Below are positions 39,329-47,179 of a DNA stretch of 53,947 nt, in pieces. This DNA is from Rhodocyclales bacterium (GTDB lineage: Bacteria > Pseudomonadota > Gammaproteobacteria > Burkholderiales > Rhodocyclaceae), in contig JAPLQY010000024.1 of the NCBI GenBank assembly GCA_026399475.1, positions 1 to 53,947 on the forward strand. The letters run 5' to 3'. The notes beneath the pieces are model-generated. The model ran no database searches and was not told the DNA's origin. It saw only the letters and a program-made list of their open reading frames with translations. Within the stretch, counting starts at the first letter, position 1; every line of letters begins with the position of its first letter. A program made the translations under genes and the position numbers.

Positions 39329-40861
39329 ATGACAATCGCCACCGCAATAGTCAAGGGCACCCCGGTCTTTGGCCGGATGTTCAGCGTAGACACGAGTACC
39401 GGCCTGGAGGAAATCAATGCCTGGCCGGCCCTGATGATCATGGCCTCCTTCATCTGGCTGGCCGTTGCCGGCCTGCTCGGGCTGGTGATGCCGGCCACGC
39501 AGATATTCAACCTTGATAGCGGCCATTTCTACACCACGCTGACGCTGCACGGTGCGGCGCTGGCCTTTCCCTTCTCCTTCCAGCTCATGATCGGGGTCGG
39601 TCTGCACCGTTCCGGCGGCTGCGTCGGCAAGGCGATCACCGGCTGGCTGCCGGCCATGACTTTCATCACCATGAACCTCGGCGCCGCGCTGCTCACCGTC
39701 GCCGTCCTGATGGGCTTGAAGGTCAGCCTGGTGGTGATGTTCCCGCTGCCGCTGGTCGGCGCCCAGATGGGCATCTGGAGCATGAACTCGGTCATCCTCG
39801 GCTTCACCGGCATCTACCTGGTGCTTGCCTGCATGATCCTGTGTTATCCGCTGCTGGTGCTGAAAATGCTGTTCCACGGCAAGAAGCGGCCCGAGTTGGT
39901 GCTTGCCGAGCGCTCGCTCAACGATCCGGGCATGCTGGGCATGACGCTCGCGTCGCTGACGCTGCTGATCTCCGGGCTGCCGCTGGTAGCCGTCGGCACC
40001 ACGCTGCTGCTGGCGCTGTATGGCGTGATCCCGATGTCGATGGCAGCCTGGGCCGCCGAGCCGGTGGTGTTCCAGTACGTCTTCTTCATCTTCGCCCACA
40101 ACCTGATGGAAGCCATGGCACTGATGGTGTCCAGCGCGCTCTACGCGACGCTGCCGCTGTATCTCGCCGACGGCACACGCAAACTGTTCAGCGACAAGCT
40201 GGCCAACGCCGCGCTGTGGATTCTGCTGCTGACCTCGGTCACATCCTTCCTCCATCACTTCATTACCTCCTATCCCGCGCAGCCAGCGATGCTCTCGTAC
40301 TGGGGCAACATCATGAGCTGGGGCACCGGCATCGGCGCCGCATTGAGCATCTTCACTGTGCTGGCGACGATCTGGCAGCACGGTCTGCGCGCAGAGCCGG
40401 GGATCATCATGGCGCTGTTGGGCTGGGTCCTCTACATCCTCGACGGCGCGAGCGCCATGGTGACATCCAACGTCGCCTGGGCCTATGTGCTGCACGGCAC
40501 GATGTGGCAAAGCGGGCACGTCATGACGGTTATCCTGGCGATGTCGGTGATGTGGATGGGCGTGCTCTATCATCACTATCCGGTGATTACCGGGCGCAAG
40601 CTCGACCCCGTGCTCGGCGCCTGGTTCATCCGCCTGTTTACCATCGGCGGCTTCGGCGCGGCGATTTCGATGCTGGCGGGCGGTGCGGCAGGCATGCCGC
40701 GGCGTTTTGCCGACTGGAACCAGGAAGGCTGGATGGTCTACGGCCACCTGATCGTGATCTTCGGGCTTATCCTGGGCGCCGCCTTCGTGGTCTATTTGTA
40801 CAATCTGCTGCAATCGCGCGAGCTTAACGAGGCGATGGGTCAGCGGGTAGGCGCCACATAG
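39329..40861 (+). CDS. norY: Heme-copper superfamily subunit I with NO reductase-like metal site
   Basis: This 510-residue protein has about 12 membrane segments. Low-spin heme ligand His74 is in LTLHGAALAF. The binuclear-site region has H257 and E261 (FAHNLMEAMAL) where oxidases have HPEVY, plus H309-H310 (FLHHF). The H-x3-E spacing is that of the FeB site in NorB. Helix X has HGTMWQSGHVMTV: H397 is the likely high-spin heme ligand, and Met399 sits where the second low-spin heme histidine normally lies. There is no cross-linked tyrosine. Motifs favour NO reduction over O2 reduction, but this is inferred. Confidence 0.7.
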   Translation: MTIATAIVKGTPVFGRMFSVDTSTGLEEINAWPALMIMASFIWLAVAGLLGLVMPATQIFNLDSGHFYTTLTLHGAALAFPFSFQLMIGVGLHRSGGCVGKAITGWLPAMTFITMNLGAALLTVAVLMGLKVSLVVMFPLPLVGAQMGIWSMNSVILGFTGIYLVLACMILCYPLLVLKMLFHGKKRPELVLAERSLNDPGMLGMTLASLTLLISGLPLVAVGTTLLLALYGVIPMSMAAWAAEPVVFQYVFFIFAHNLMEAMALMVSSALYATLPLYLADGTRKLFSDKLANAALWILLLTSVTSFLHHFITSYPAQPAMLSYWGNIMSWGTGIGAALSIFTVLATIWQHGLRAEPGIIMALLGWVLYILDGASAMVTSNVAWAYVLHGTMWQSGHVMTVILAMSVMWMGVLYHHYPVITGRKLDPVLGAWFIRLFTIGGFGAAISMLAGGAAGMPRRFADWNQEGWMVYGHLIVIFGLILGAAFVVYLYNLLQSRELNEAMGQRVGAT

Positions 40862-40972
40862 CAGGCTGTCGCGCCGCGGCCCAATGGCGCGGCGCGGATC
40901 AGAGATATCCCCGGTGACGGCGGTGGCGCGAGCCCCGCCGTCATTCACGTGAACAGCAGCAGAAGGAGCGCC

Positions 40973-43351
40973 ATGCACTGCAAGCTCTGCGGCCTGCCGA
41001 ATCCCGGATCGCCCTTGCGCGAAGCCGGTCACGAGTTCTGCTGTCACGGCTGCCGCGAGGTCTATCGCTGCTTCGGCGACGCGGTGATTGCGAAAGATCC
41101 TCCCGTCACCACCGTCGCTACGCCGCCGCAGGGCCACGAGGCTTTCCTGTGGGTCGAGGGCATGCACTGCGCCTCGTGCGAATATCTGATCGAAAGGCTG
41201 GCGCCGCGAACCCCCGGCATCCTCGCCGCGACGTCGAGCTATGCCAGCGGCACGGTGAAAATCACCTACGATCCGGCGTTGATCGGTGAAGCGCAACTGG
41301 CGGCGGCCATCGGTCGCGCCGGTTACCGCGCGCGCCTGCACGACGAAGCCGCGCCGGAGTATGACGAGCGTCCCGAACTGTTGCGCCTGCTGACCGCAGG
41401 CTGCCTGGCCTCGGCGGTGATGATGCTGACGCTGCTTTTCGTGTACCCCGTGCATGGCGGCTTCGCCCAGCCGGAAGACTACGCCGCGATCGGCTGGCTG
41501 GCCTTCAAGGCGACGCCGCTGGCCTTGTTTGCATTCACGACGGTGCTGGTCTTCTATGTCGGCTGGCCGATCCTGCGTGGTGCATGGACCGCGTTGCGCG
41601 TCGGCGTGCCCAACATGGACCTGTTGCTGGCACTCTCTTTCCTCGCCGCGTATTTCTACAGCACCGTCCAGTTGTTTCGCGATCCGCTCGACTTGTATTT
41701 CGAAGTTGCCGGCACTCTGGTCGCCGTGGTGACCATCGGTCGCTTCCTCGAACGCGGCGCGCGGCGCAAGGCGACCCAGGAACTCACCGGCATCCTGCGT
41801 GCCTGGTCCGACCGCGCCTGCGTGCTGCGCGCCGGCCGCTACCTGGTCTGCGGGCTCGAAGAACTGCTGCCAGGCGACCGGGTTTTCGTGCGAGCGGGGG
41901 AAACAATCCCGGTGGATGGCCAGATCGTCGCCGGCCAGGGGGCGATCGACGAGTCGCTGATGACCGGCGAAGCATTTCCAGCATCGCGCGGCGCCGGCGA
42001 GCGCGCAATGGGCGGCAGCATCCTGCTCGAAGGCAACCTGGAAATCGAAGTCGGCGAACGAGTGGAAAGCCGCATGGCCAACCTGTCGCGCCTGCTGTGG
42101 AACATGCAGAGCGCCAGCGGCGGCTTGCAGGGTCGCGTCGACCGGCTGGCGCGCGGCTTCGTGCCTGCAGTGATACTGCTGGCGGCACTCGTCGGCATCG
42201 GACTCCTCGTTGCCGGCGCATCGCCGGAGCGGGCGCTGCTGGCCGCTTTGGCGACCTTGATCGTCTCCTGTCCCTGCACCTTTGGCCTGGCGATTCCGCT
42301 GACCGCGGCGACGGCGGTGGGAACGGCGCTGCGTCGCGGCATCATCGTCAGCAGCGGAGACCTGTTCGAGAAGTCGCCCCGCATCGACATAGTCGTGCTG
42401 GACAAGACGGGAACGCTTTCGTCGGGCGCAATGGCGGTGTTCGATGTCATCGGCTCGCCCGACACCGCGGCGCGCGCAGCGGCGGTCGAGCGCCATTCGA
42501 CGCACCCGGTGGCGAAAGCGATCGCCGCCCTCGATGCGACGCGTACGGCCAGTGAAGTTGAGCTTCACCCCGGCCGGGGCGCCGTGGCCAGCGTCGGCGG
42601 ACGCCGCATCGCGGTGGGCAGCCGCAACCTGTTCGCGACCCTGGGCTGGGAGATACCGACCGCTATCGAGGCCCGGGTCGCCGATCAGCGCGGCGGCGAC
42701 AGTGTGGTCTCCTGGGTCGGCTGGGACGGTCGTGCCGAGGGCGCCATCGTCACCCGCGATCGCGCCCGCCCGGAGTGGATCGACGTCGTCGCCACTCTGC
42801 GTCAGCACTGCCGCGTGGTGCTGCTGACCGGTGCCGAGCATTCCAACGGCTATGCCGAGCATGTCGACGAGGTCCATGCCGGCGTACCGCCGGAGGCCAA
42901 GGCCGCAGTCATACGGCGGCTCAAGACGGAAGGTCGGGTGGCGATGATCGGCGACGGCAGCAACGATGCCCCGGCGCTGGCCGAGGCCGATTTCGGCATT
43001 GCCTTCGGCGCGCCTACGCAACTCGCCGCCGAGGCCGCCGACATGGTGATTCCCGGCGACCGGCTGGAGCGCGTGCTGGATGCCTTTGCGCTGGTCGGCG
43101 CCGCCCAGCGACGTGTCCGGCAGAACCTGGTCTGGGCGCTGAGTTACAACGCGATCGCCATTCCGTTGGCGATGACCGGCTTGCTGAGTCCGCTGGGCGC
43201 GGCGGTGGCGATGTCGGCCAGCAGCCTCTTGGTGGTGGCGAACTCGACACGCGCCCTGCTGCCCGAGGCAAAAGTCGGCGCTGGCGACACGGCGACGGGG
43301 CAAGTCGCGGCCGTCGCCCACAAGGCCAGAGCACCGCTGACACCCCCGTGA
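40973..43351 (+). CDS. Copper-type P1B ATPase (CcoI/CopA family)
   Basis: This 792-residue membrane ATPase moves copper for enzyme maturation or efflux. The N-terminus has a cysteine-rich domain (CKLCGLPNP and HEFCCHGCREV, typical of CcoI) and an HMA domain with GMHCASC. The membrane metal site is SCPCTFGLAIPL, the phosphorylation site is DKTGT, and the hinge is GDGSNDAPAL. I chose ATG 40973, preceded by AAGGAG, over ATG 40949. It follows norY by about 110 bases. The resemblance to CcoI suggests copper delivery to the heme-copper enzyme. Confidence 0.85.
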   Translation: MHCKLCGLPNPGSPLREAGHEFCCHGCREVYRCFGDAVIAKDPPVTTVATPPQGHEAFLWVEGMHCASCEYLIERLAPRTPGILAATSSYASGTVKITYDPALIGEAQLAAAIGRAGYRARLHDEAAPEYDERPELLRLLTAGCLASAVMMLTLLFVYPVHGGFAQPEDYAAIGWLAFKATPLALFAFTTVLVFYVGWPILRGAWTALRVGVPNMDLLLALSFLAAYFYSTVQLFRDPLDLYFEVAGTLVAVVTIGRFLERGARRKATQELTGILRAWSDRACVLRAGRYLVCGLEELLPGDRVFVRAGETIPVDGQIVAGQGAIDESLMTGEAFPASRGAGERAMGGSILLEGNLEIEVGERVESRMANLSRLLWNMQSASGGLQGRVDRLARGFVPAVILLAALVGIGLLVAGASPERALLAALATLIVSCPCTFGLAIPLTAATAVGTALRRGIIVSSGDLFEKSPRIDIVVLDKTGTLSSGAMAVFDVIGSPDTAARAAAVERHSTHPVAKAIAALDATRTASEVELHPGRGAVASVGGRRIAVGSRNLFATLGWEIPTAIEARVADQRGGDSVVSWVGWDGRAEGAIVTRDRARPEWIDVVATLRQHCRVVLLTGAEHSNGYAEHVDEVHAGVPPEAKAAVIRRLKTEGRVAMIGDGSNDAPALAEADFGIAFGAPTQLAAEAADMVIPGDRLERVLDAFALVGAAQRRVRQNLVWALSYNAIAIPLAMTGLLSPLGAAVAMSASSLLVVANSTRALLPEAKVGAGDTATGQVAAVAHKARAPLTPP

Positions 43352-43470
43352 CGTCGAGTTCGGCGGAGCGGCGTATTCGGCCACTTCGTCGCGTCCAGCC
43401 ATGTCTGAATACCGGCGGGGCTCTCCCGTTGTTCGGATGTCTGCCAATTGAGACGACCCAGCGCTACGAG
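43352..43470 (-). pseudogene. Remnant of a DUF938 methyltransferase gene
   Basis: The minus strand encodes LGRLNWQTSEQRESPAGIQT followed by WLDATKWPNTP, which matches LRHLNWQTSEQRENLAGIQA and WLDEVDLPNTP in the intact DUF938 protein at 34876-35496. Similarity stops on both sides; the SAM-binding motif and the C-terminal half are absent. It is in the same orientation as the intact copy and lies just before the mauG-like gene. Confidence 0.75.
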
Positions 43471-43524
43471 AATAGACCCCCGGTACGCGTGCAGGCAGGC
43501 ACGTCGGATTTCCAATGGTGAGCT

Positions 43525-44715
43525 TCAGTAGCTGCGTCGGTAGGTGCTGGCCGGGTCCTTCTCGGGTGGTGTGTCGGCCGGTTGCGCGGCACGGGCCTCC
43601 GCCGCCAGCTTCTGCACGTTGTCACCCGTCAGGCTCCTGAGGAAGGCGGCGAGGGACTGCTTTTCTGTCGACGAGAGACCCAATGGTTTGACCAGCGGAT
43701 CTTTCTGCGGGTTGTCGATGCCACCGCGGTCGTAAAACTCGACCACCTCCTCCAGCGTGGCGATCGAACCATCATGCATATAGGGACCAGTAAGTGCGAC
43801 GTTGCGCAAGCCCGGCGTCCTGTAGGCCCAAGAGTCCGCCGGATCGAGCGTTACTTCATAGCGTCCGACGTCAGCCAGCGGTCGTTCGAATGAGTCCAGC
43901 GCCCTGTCCTCTACATCGACGAACTTGCCCGGCGCGAGCTGCACGCGGTGCGTCTTCGGCAGCCCCATGCTATGCGCGTAGCCGATGCCGGTGTTGTGAA
44001 AGCGGTTGTCAGTAAGCAACGCATGCTTTTCCCCGACGACATGGCAGGCGCCGCAGCCGGCTTTGCCGCTGAACAGCCGGAAGCCGGCTTGTTCGTCTGT
44101 CGTCAGCGCGCCCTGCTCCTTGCCGTAATGCCAGCGGTCGAAACGGGAATTGGCGGAGACCAGGGTGCACTGGTAGGCCGCCAATGCCTGGCCGACGGTC
44201 AGCACGTCGGGTCCGCGCCCGTCGAAGGCTTTCTCGAAACGACCGGCGTAGTCGGGCAGGACCTTGATCTTCTCGATCACGTAGCCGATGGAAGGGTTGG
44301 CCATTTCGTTGCCGGCGAGCAACGGCCCCCAGGCCTGATTCTCCAGGCTGAACTCGCGCCCGTCGTGGAACAGTTGCTCGACGTAGGCGACGTTGTACAC
44401 CGTGGGTGAATTGCGGCGGATGCTCTGACCCTCGAGGCCAATGGCGGTCCCCAGCTCATTGGAGGTGAAGCCCTGCTCGGGTACGTGGCACATGGCGCAC
44501 GACAGCGTGTTGTTGTGTGAAAGCCGGCGGTCCATGAACAGCGTCCGGCCGAGTTCGATTCTCGCCTGCGTCAGCGGACTGTCGGGCGGCAGCGGAACGG
44601 CCGGCAGGCCAAGCGGCGGCGCCAGGTTGATCTGCGCATTGACCGGTACCACGGGCCGCTCGCAGGCAGACAAAGCCAGTACCCACAGCAGAAGGACGCC
44701 GGGCACGGCCTTCAT
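43525..44715 (-). CDS. MauG/cytochrome c peroxidase family diheme protein
   Basis: This 396-residue protein begins with a lipoprotein-like signal (LLLWVLALSAC, lipobox Cys18) and would be periplasmic. It has two heme c sites, CAMCH (C73, C76, H77) and CGACH (C221, C224, H225). The PYMHDGSIATLEEVVEFYDRGG segment near the C-terminus is a family feature. It overlaps the SCO gene by 4 bases and ends the mtoX operon. In MtoX-bearing bacteria a mauG homologue accompanies mtoX and SCO1, where it may help mature the enzyme; peroxide removal is another possibility. Exact role is inferred. Confidence 0.88.
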   Translation of the reverse strand: MKAVPGVLLLWVLALSACERPVVPVNAQINLAPPLGLPAVPLPPDSPLTQARIELGRTLFMDRRLSHNNTLSCAMCHVPEQGFTSNELGTAIGLEGQSIRRNSPTVYNVAYVEQLFHDGREFSLENQAWGPLLAGNEMANPSIGYVIEKIKVLPDYAGRFEKAFDGRGPDVLTVGQALAAYQCTLVSANSRFDRWHYGKEQGALTTDEQAGFRLFSGKAGCGACHVVGEKHALLTDNRFHNTGIGYAHSMGLPKTHRVQLAPGKFVDVEDRALDSFERPLADVGRYEVTLDPADSWAYRTPGLRNVALTGPYMHDGSIATLEEVVEFYDRGGIDNPQKDPLVKPLGLSSTEKQSLAAFLRSLTGDNVQKLAAEARAAQPADTPPEKDPASTYRRSY

Positions 44716-45413
44716 TTCAGCCGGACTCCCTCTTCCATGAGCAGGGTCTTGATGTCGTTCAGCACCATCGCCGGCAGCAGGTAGTCGGTGGTGTAAATCT
44801 CGCGCACCATGCGCTGTCGGTCGATGAGAAACACCTTCAGCACATGGCTGTAGGTGCCGACCGGCTTGCCGGTGGCCTTGTCGATGTCCACGCCGACATC
44901 CTGGCCGAAGCCATGCAAAATTGGCAGCAGCTCGCGACGGGAACGCGTGGTCAGGAAATCCCAGGCCAGATGCTGTTCCACTCCACTATGGTCGCCTCCG
45001 TAGAGGGCCAGGACCTCCGGTGTGTCGCGCACCGGGTCGAAGGAGAGACTGACGAAGCGCACCCGGCCGCGGGCTTCCTGCAGTTTTTCGAGTTGGTCCT
45101 TCACCAGGTGCATGACGGTAAGGGCATATGGACAACCATTCGGGTCGGCGCAGGAAGAGTACATGAAGGCCAGGAGCGTAACCCGGCCTCGCGTGAACTC
45201 GGACAACCGGCGGCGCTTGCCTTTGGCATCGAGTACCGCGCCTTCCGTTGCCGGCTGGATTCGCTCCAGCTTGTAGCTACCTGCTAGCGGTGGCACGAAG
45301 TCCATGATGGGTGCTGCCGGCGCGGCAGCGGCCGCCAGCCATCCCAGGAAAAAAAGCCCGCCTCGGATCAGGAGGCGGGCTTCGCGCGACGTTGCGGAGA
45401 ACCCCATGCGCAA
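44712..45413 (-). CDS. SCO1/SenC copper-delivery protein with a CX5C motif
   Basis: This 233-residue membrane-anchored thioredoxin-fold protein has an N-terminal signal-anchor (LFFLGWLAAAAAPAA). The copper/redox cysteines are C88 and C94 in YSSCADPNGCPYAL, with two residues more than the classic CxxxC. FVSLSFDPVRDTPEVLALY and a later His in YSHVLKVFLID fit SCO proteins. It is 3 bases after mtoX and overlaps the mauG-like gene. A copper chaperone for the copper-dependent MtoX is the natural job, by operon context. Confidence 0.85.
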   Translation of the reverse strand: MRMGFSATSREARLLIRGGLFFLGWLAAAAAPAAPIMDFVPPLAGSYKLERIQPATEGAVLDAKGKRRRLSEFTRGRVTLLAFMYSSCADPNGCPYALTVMHLVKDQLEKLQEARGRVRFVSLSFDPVRDTPEVLALYGGDHSGVEQHLAWDFLTTRSRRELLPILHGFGQDVGVDIDKATGKPVGTYSHVLKVFLIDRQRMVREIYTTDYLLPAMVLNDIKTLLMEEGVRLK

Positions 45414-45416
45414 ATG

Positions 45417-46763
45417 CTACTGCTTCTGCGCGAGAAGGGCTGGCAGGTTGGATGCCATGTCGAGCGGCTTCAATGTCGACAGATCGCGTGCCTGGAACTT
45501 CATGTGATGAGCACGGCCGAGCTTTTCCTTGTAGAAGTCGATTTCGAAGGCCAGCTTGAGATCCTTGCCGTCCCAGTTGTACATTTTCAGGAACTGCTCG
45601 TCGTCCTTGCCCTTCTTGTCCCAGTTGCCCAGCAGCGACGTGGTGAAATACACGCGTTTGCCATCAAAACTTTGCGACACCATGTTGACCTGCGAACCGA
45701 TTTGCTTCGTGAAGGTTTCCTTCGGCTTCATCGGGTCGGACATGTCCCAGTAACGGGTGGTACCGTCCATGAAGGTGTTGATCCACATGCCGCGACCGTC
45801 GGCGGTGATGCTGATATCCACGGGCAGCGGTATCTTGGCCGGATCGCCGATGGTGGCTACGTCCTTCACCTGCCATTCGCCCTTGGCGTCCTGCTTGTAG
45901 ACCCAGATCTTGGAGGTCAGCGCCGTGGTGGTGACGGCCCAGTTGTCGCCGGCCTTCCAGGACCAGCGGACTTCGAGTGGCGCGCCCGGCGTCTGGAACA
46001 CCTTGAGCGGCTTCATGGTCTTCATGTCCCACATGACGGAAGTGTTGCCGAAGCGCTTCATCGCTTCGCCGTCCTTGATCAGCTTGCCGAGGTCCATCAT
46101 GTAGTTGTTCCAGCCGGTGAACGATGAGGTGAGGAACACGTTCTTTGCCGGATTGATGGCCGCATCGTAACCGTAGCCGTCGCCGCCACCGTCCTTGGGC
46201 ATCGCGTGGTGTGCAACGTAGTCGCCCTTGTTGTTGTAGACGACCACGCCCGTCTCGCCGCCATGATCCTTGTTGTTGGACAAGGGGGTGATCATCATGC
46301 GTCCCGGCATCGCGATGAAAGAGTGAGGCCCGACGAAACCGGTCTTCTGCACGAAGTCGGTGATGGTCTTGGTCAGCTTCGGTTTGGCCGGATTGGTGCC
46401 AATGTCGAAGACGTAGATCTTGTTCGAGTCGAGCGCGCCGCCCCAGAGATAGCGGCGATCGTCCGAGAGACCGACGTGATGGACTTCACCACGGCCTCCG
46501 AGCGACAGCTTGTGGATAATCTTGCCGTAGGTCTTGGATTTGGGATTGACGTCCACCGTGACCAGTTTGTCGGACCCGTCGCCGACGCCCTTGACGCCGA
46601 GCGTCCAGACATACACCAGGTCCTCCTGCCCCTTGATCAGCGGCGTATAGGGCGAACAACTGGTTTCGTCGGCGAATGCGGGCGTACCGACCAGCGCGGC
46701 GGACACCGCGATCGTCAGTGCGATCTTGCGGGCCGGGTTCTTTAGGTGCATTGTGTTTTTCAT
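45417..46763 (-). CDS. mtoX: Methanethiol oxidase MtoX (SBP56 family)
   Basis: This 448-residue protein has an N-terminal signal peptide (ALTIAVSAALVGTPAFA) and a beta-propeller body of the selenium-binding protein 56 family. Segments include EVHHVGLSDDRRYLWGGALDSN, FVGPHSFIAMPGRMM and PVDISITADGRGMWINTFMDG. Bacterial SBP56 proteins are copper-dependent periplasmic oxidases converting methanethiol to formaldehyde, H2S and H2O2. The gene order mtoX-SCO-mauG matches that described for methanethiol-degrading bacteria. A GGAGAG site precedes the ATG. The biochemical function is inferred from family and context. Confidence 0.85.
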   Translation of the reverse strand: MKNTMHLKNPARKIALTIAVSAALVGTPAFADETSCSPYTPLIKGQEDLVYVWTLGVKGVGDGSDKLVTVDVNPKSKTYGKIIHKLSLGGRGEVHHVGLSDDRRYLWGGALDSNKIYVFDIGTNPAKPKLTKTITDFVQKTGFVGPHSFIAMPGRMMITPLSNNKDHGGETGVVVYNNKGDYVAHHAMPKDGGGDGYGYDAAINPAKNVFLTSSFTGWNNYMMDLGKLIKDGEAMKRFGNTSVMWDMKTMKPLKVFQTPGAPLEVRWSWKAGDNWAVTTTALTSKIWVYKQDAKGEWQVKDVATIGDPAKIPLPVDISITADGRGMWINTFMDGTTRYWDMSDPMKPKETFTKQIGSQVNMVSQSFDGKRVYFTTSLLGNWDKKGKDDEQFLKMYNWDGKDLKLAFEIDFYKEKLGRAHHMKFQARDLSTLKPLDMASNLPALLAQKQ

Positions 46764-47179
46764 GCTTCTCTCCTCACTTGGGTTGAACTATTTTCGGTGC
46801 TGCGTTCTGCGCAGAAGGGGACTCAGTCGATATACCCCTGCGGCGATTTGTCACACTTCCAGTGTCAAATGGTTATTTGTAAAGTAATTTAGCAGAACAG
46901 CCGATGCGGACAATTGGGATGTTTACCTAGATGCCCGCAGGTTGTCCCTGAGCGTTCCCTTGGCCAGAGGGTCGGGTTGCATTGAGCGAACGAAGACATG
47001 CCTGTGAAACGGGGCCGATCGTCATGATAGGTATCCGCGCTTGGATACCCAGCATTTCTGGCCACTCCCCTCCTTGGCGGAACAGGCAAATGACCATGCA
47101 GAATCCGGTTGAACGGCAAGTACCCACAAGCCGGGTTGCCCCGAACAGCGGTTCTCCCCGCAGGGCATGGGCTTGTGTT
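46764..47179. other. 416-bp gap upstream of mtoX with motif copy C and inverted repeats
   Basis: Contents: an imperfect inverted repeat TTGTCACAC...AGTGTCAA (46847-46869) about 80-105 bp before the mtoX start, motif copy C (CAATTGGGATGTTTACCTA, 46911-46929, reading away from mtoX), and a perfect 7-bp hairpin GGTATCC/GGATACC (47030-47049). No supported gene lies here. A clear sigma70 promoter for mtoX was not found; TATATC-like sequence occurs at 46829-46834 on the minus strand. Confidence 0.6.

Noticed and set aside
40943..40957. A CACGTG-containing sequence that resembles parS
   Set aside because: The flanks (ATTCACGTGAACA) break the GTTTC/GAAAC arms; not a full parS.
39221..43447. A 1408-codon open frame on the minus strand opposite norY and the copper ATPase genes
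   Set aside because: It is antisense to two clearly conserved genes with intact motifs, has a His/Gln/Arg/Gly-rich composition without any recognised domain, and is explained by the absence of stop codons opposite high-GC codons.
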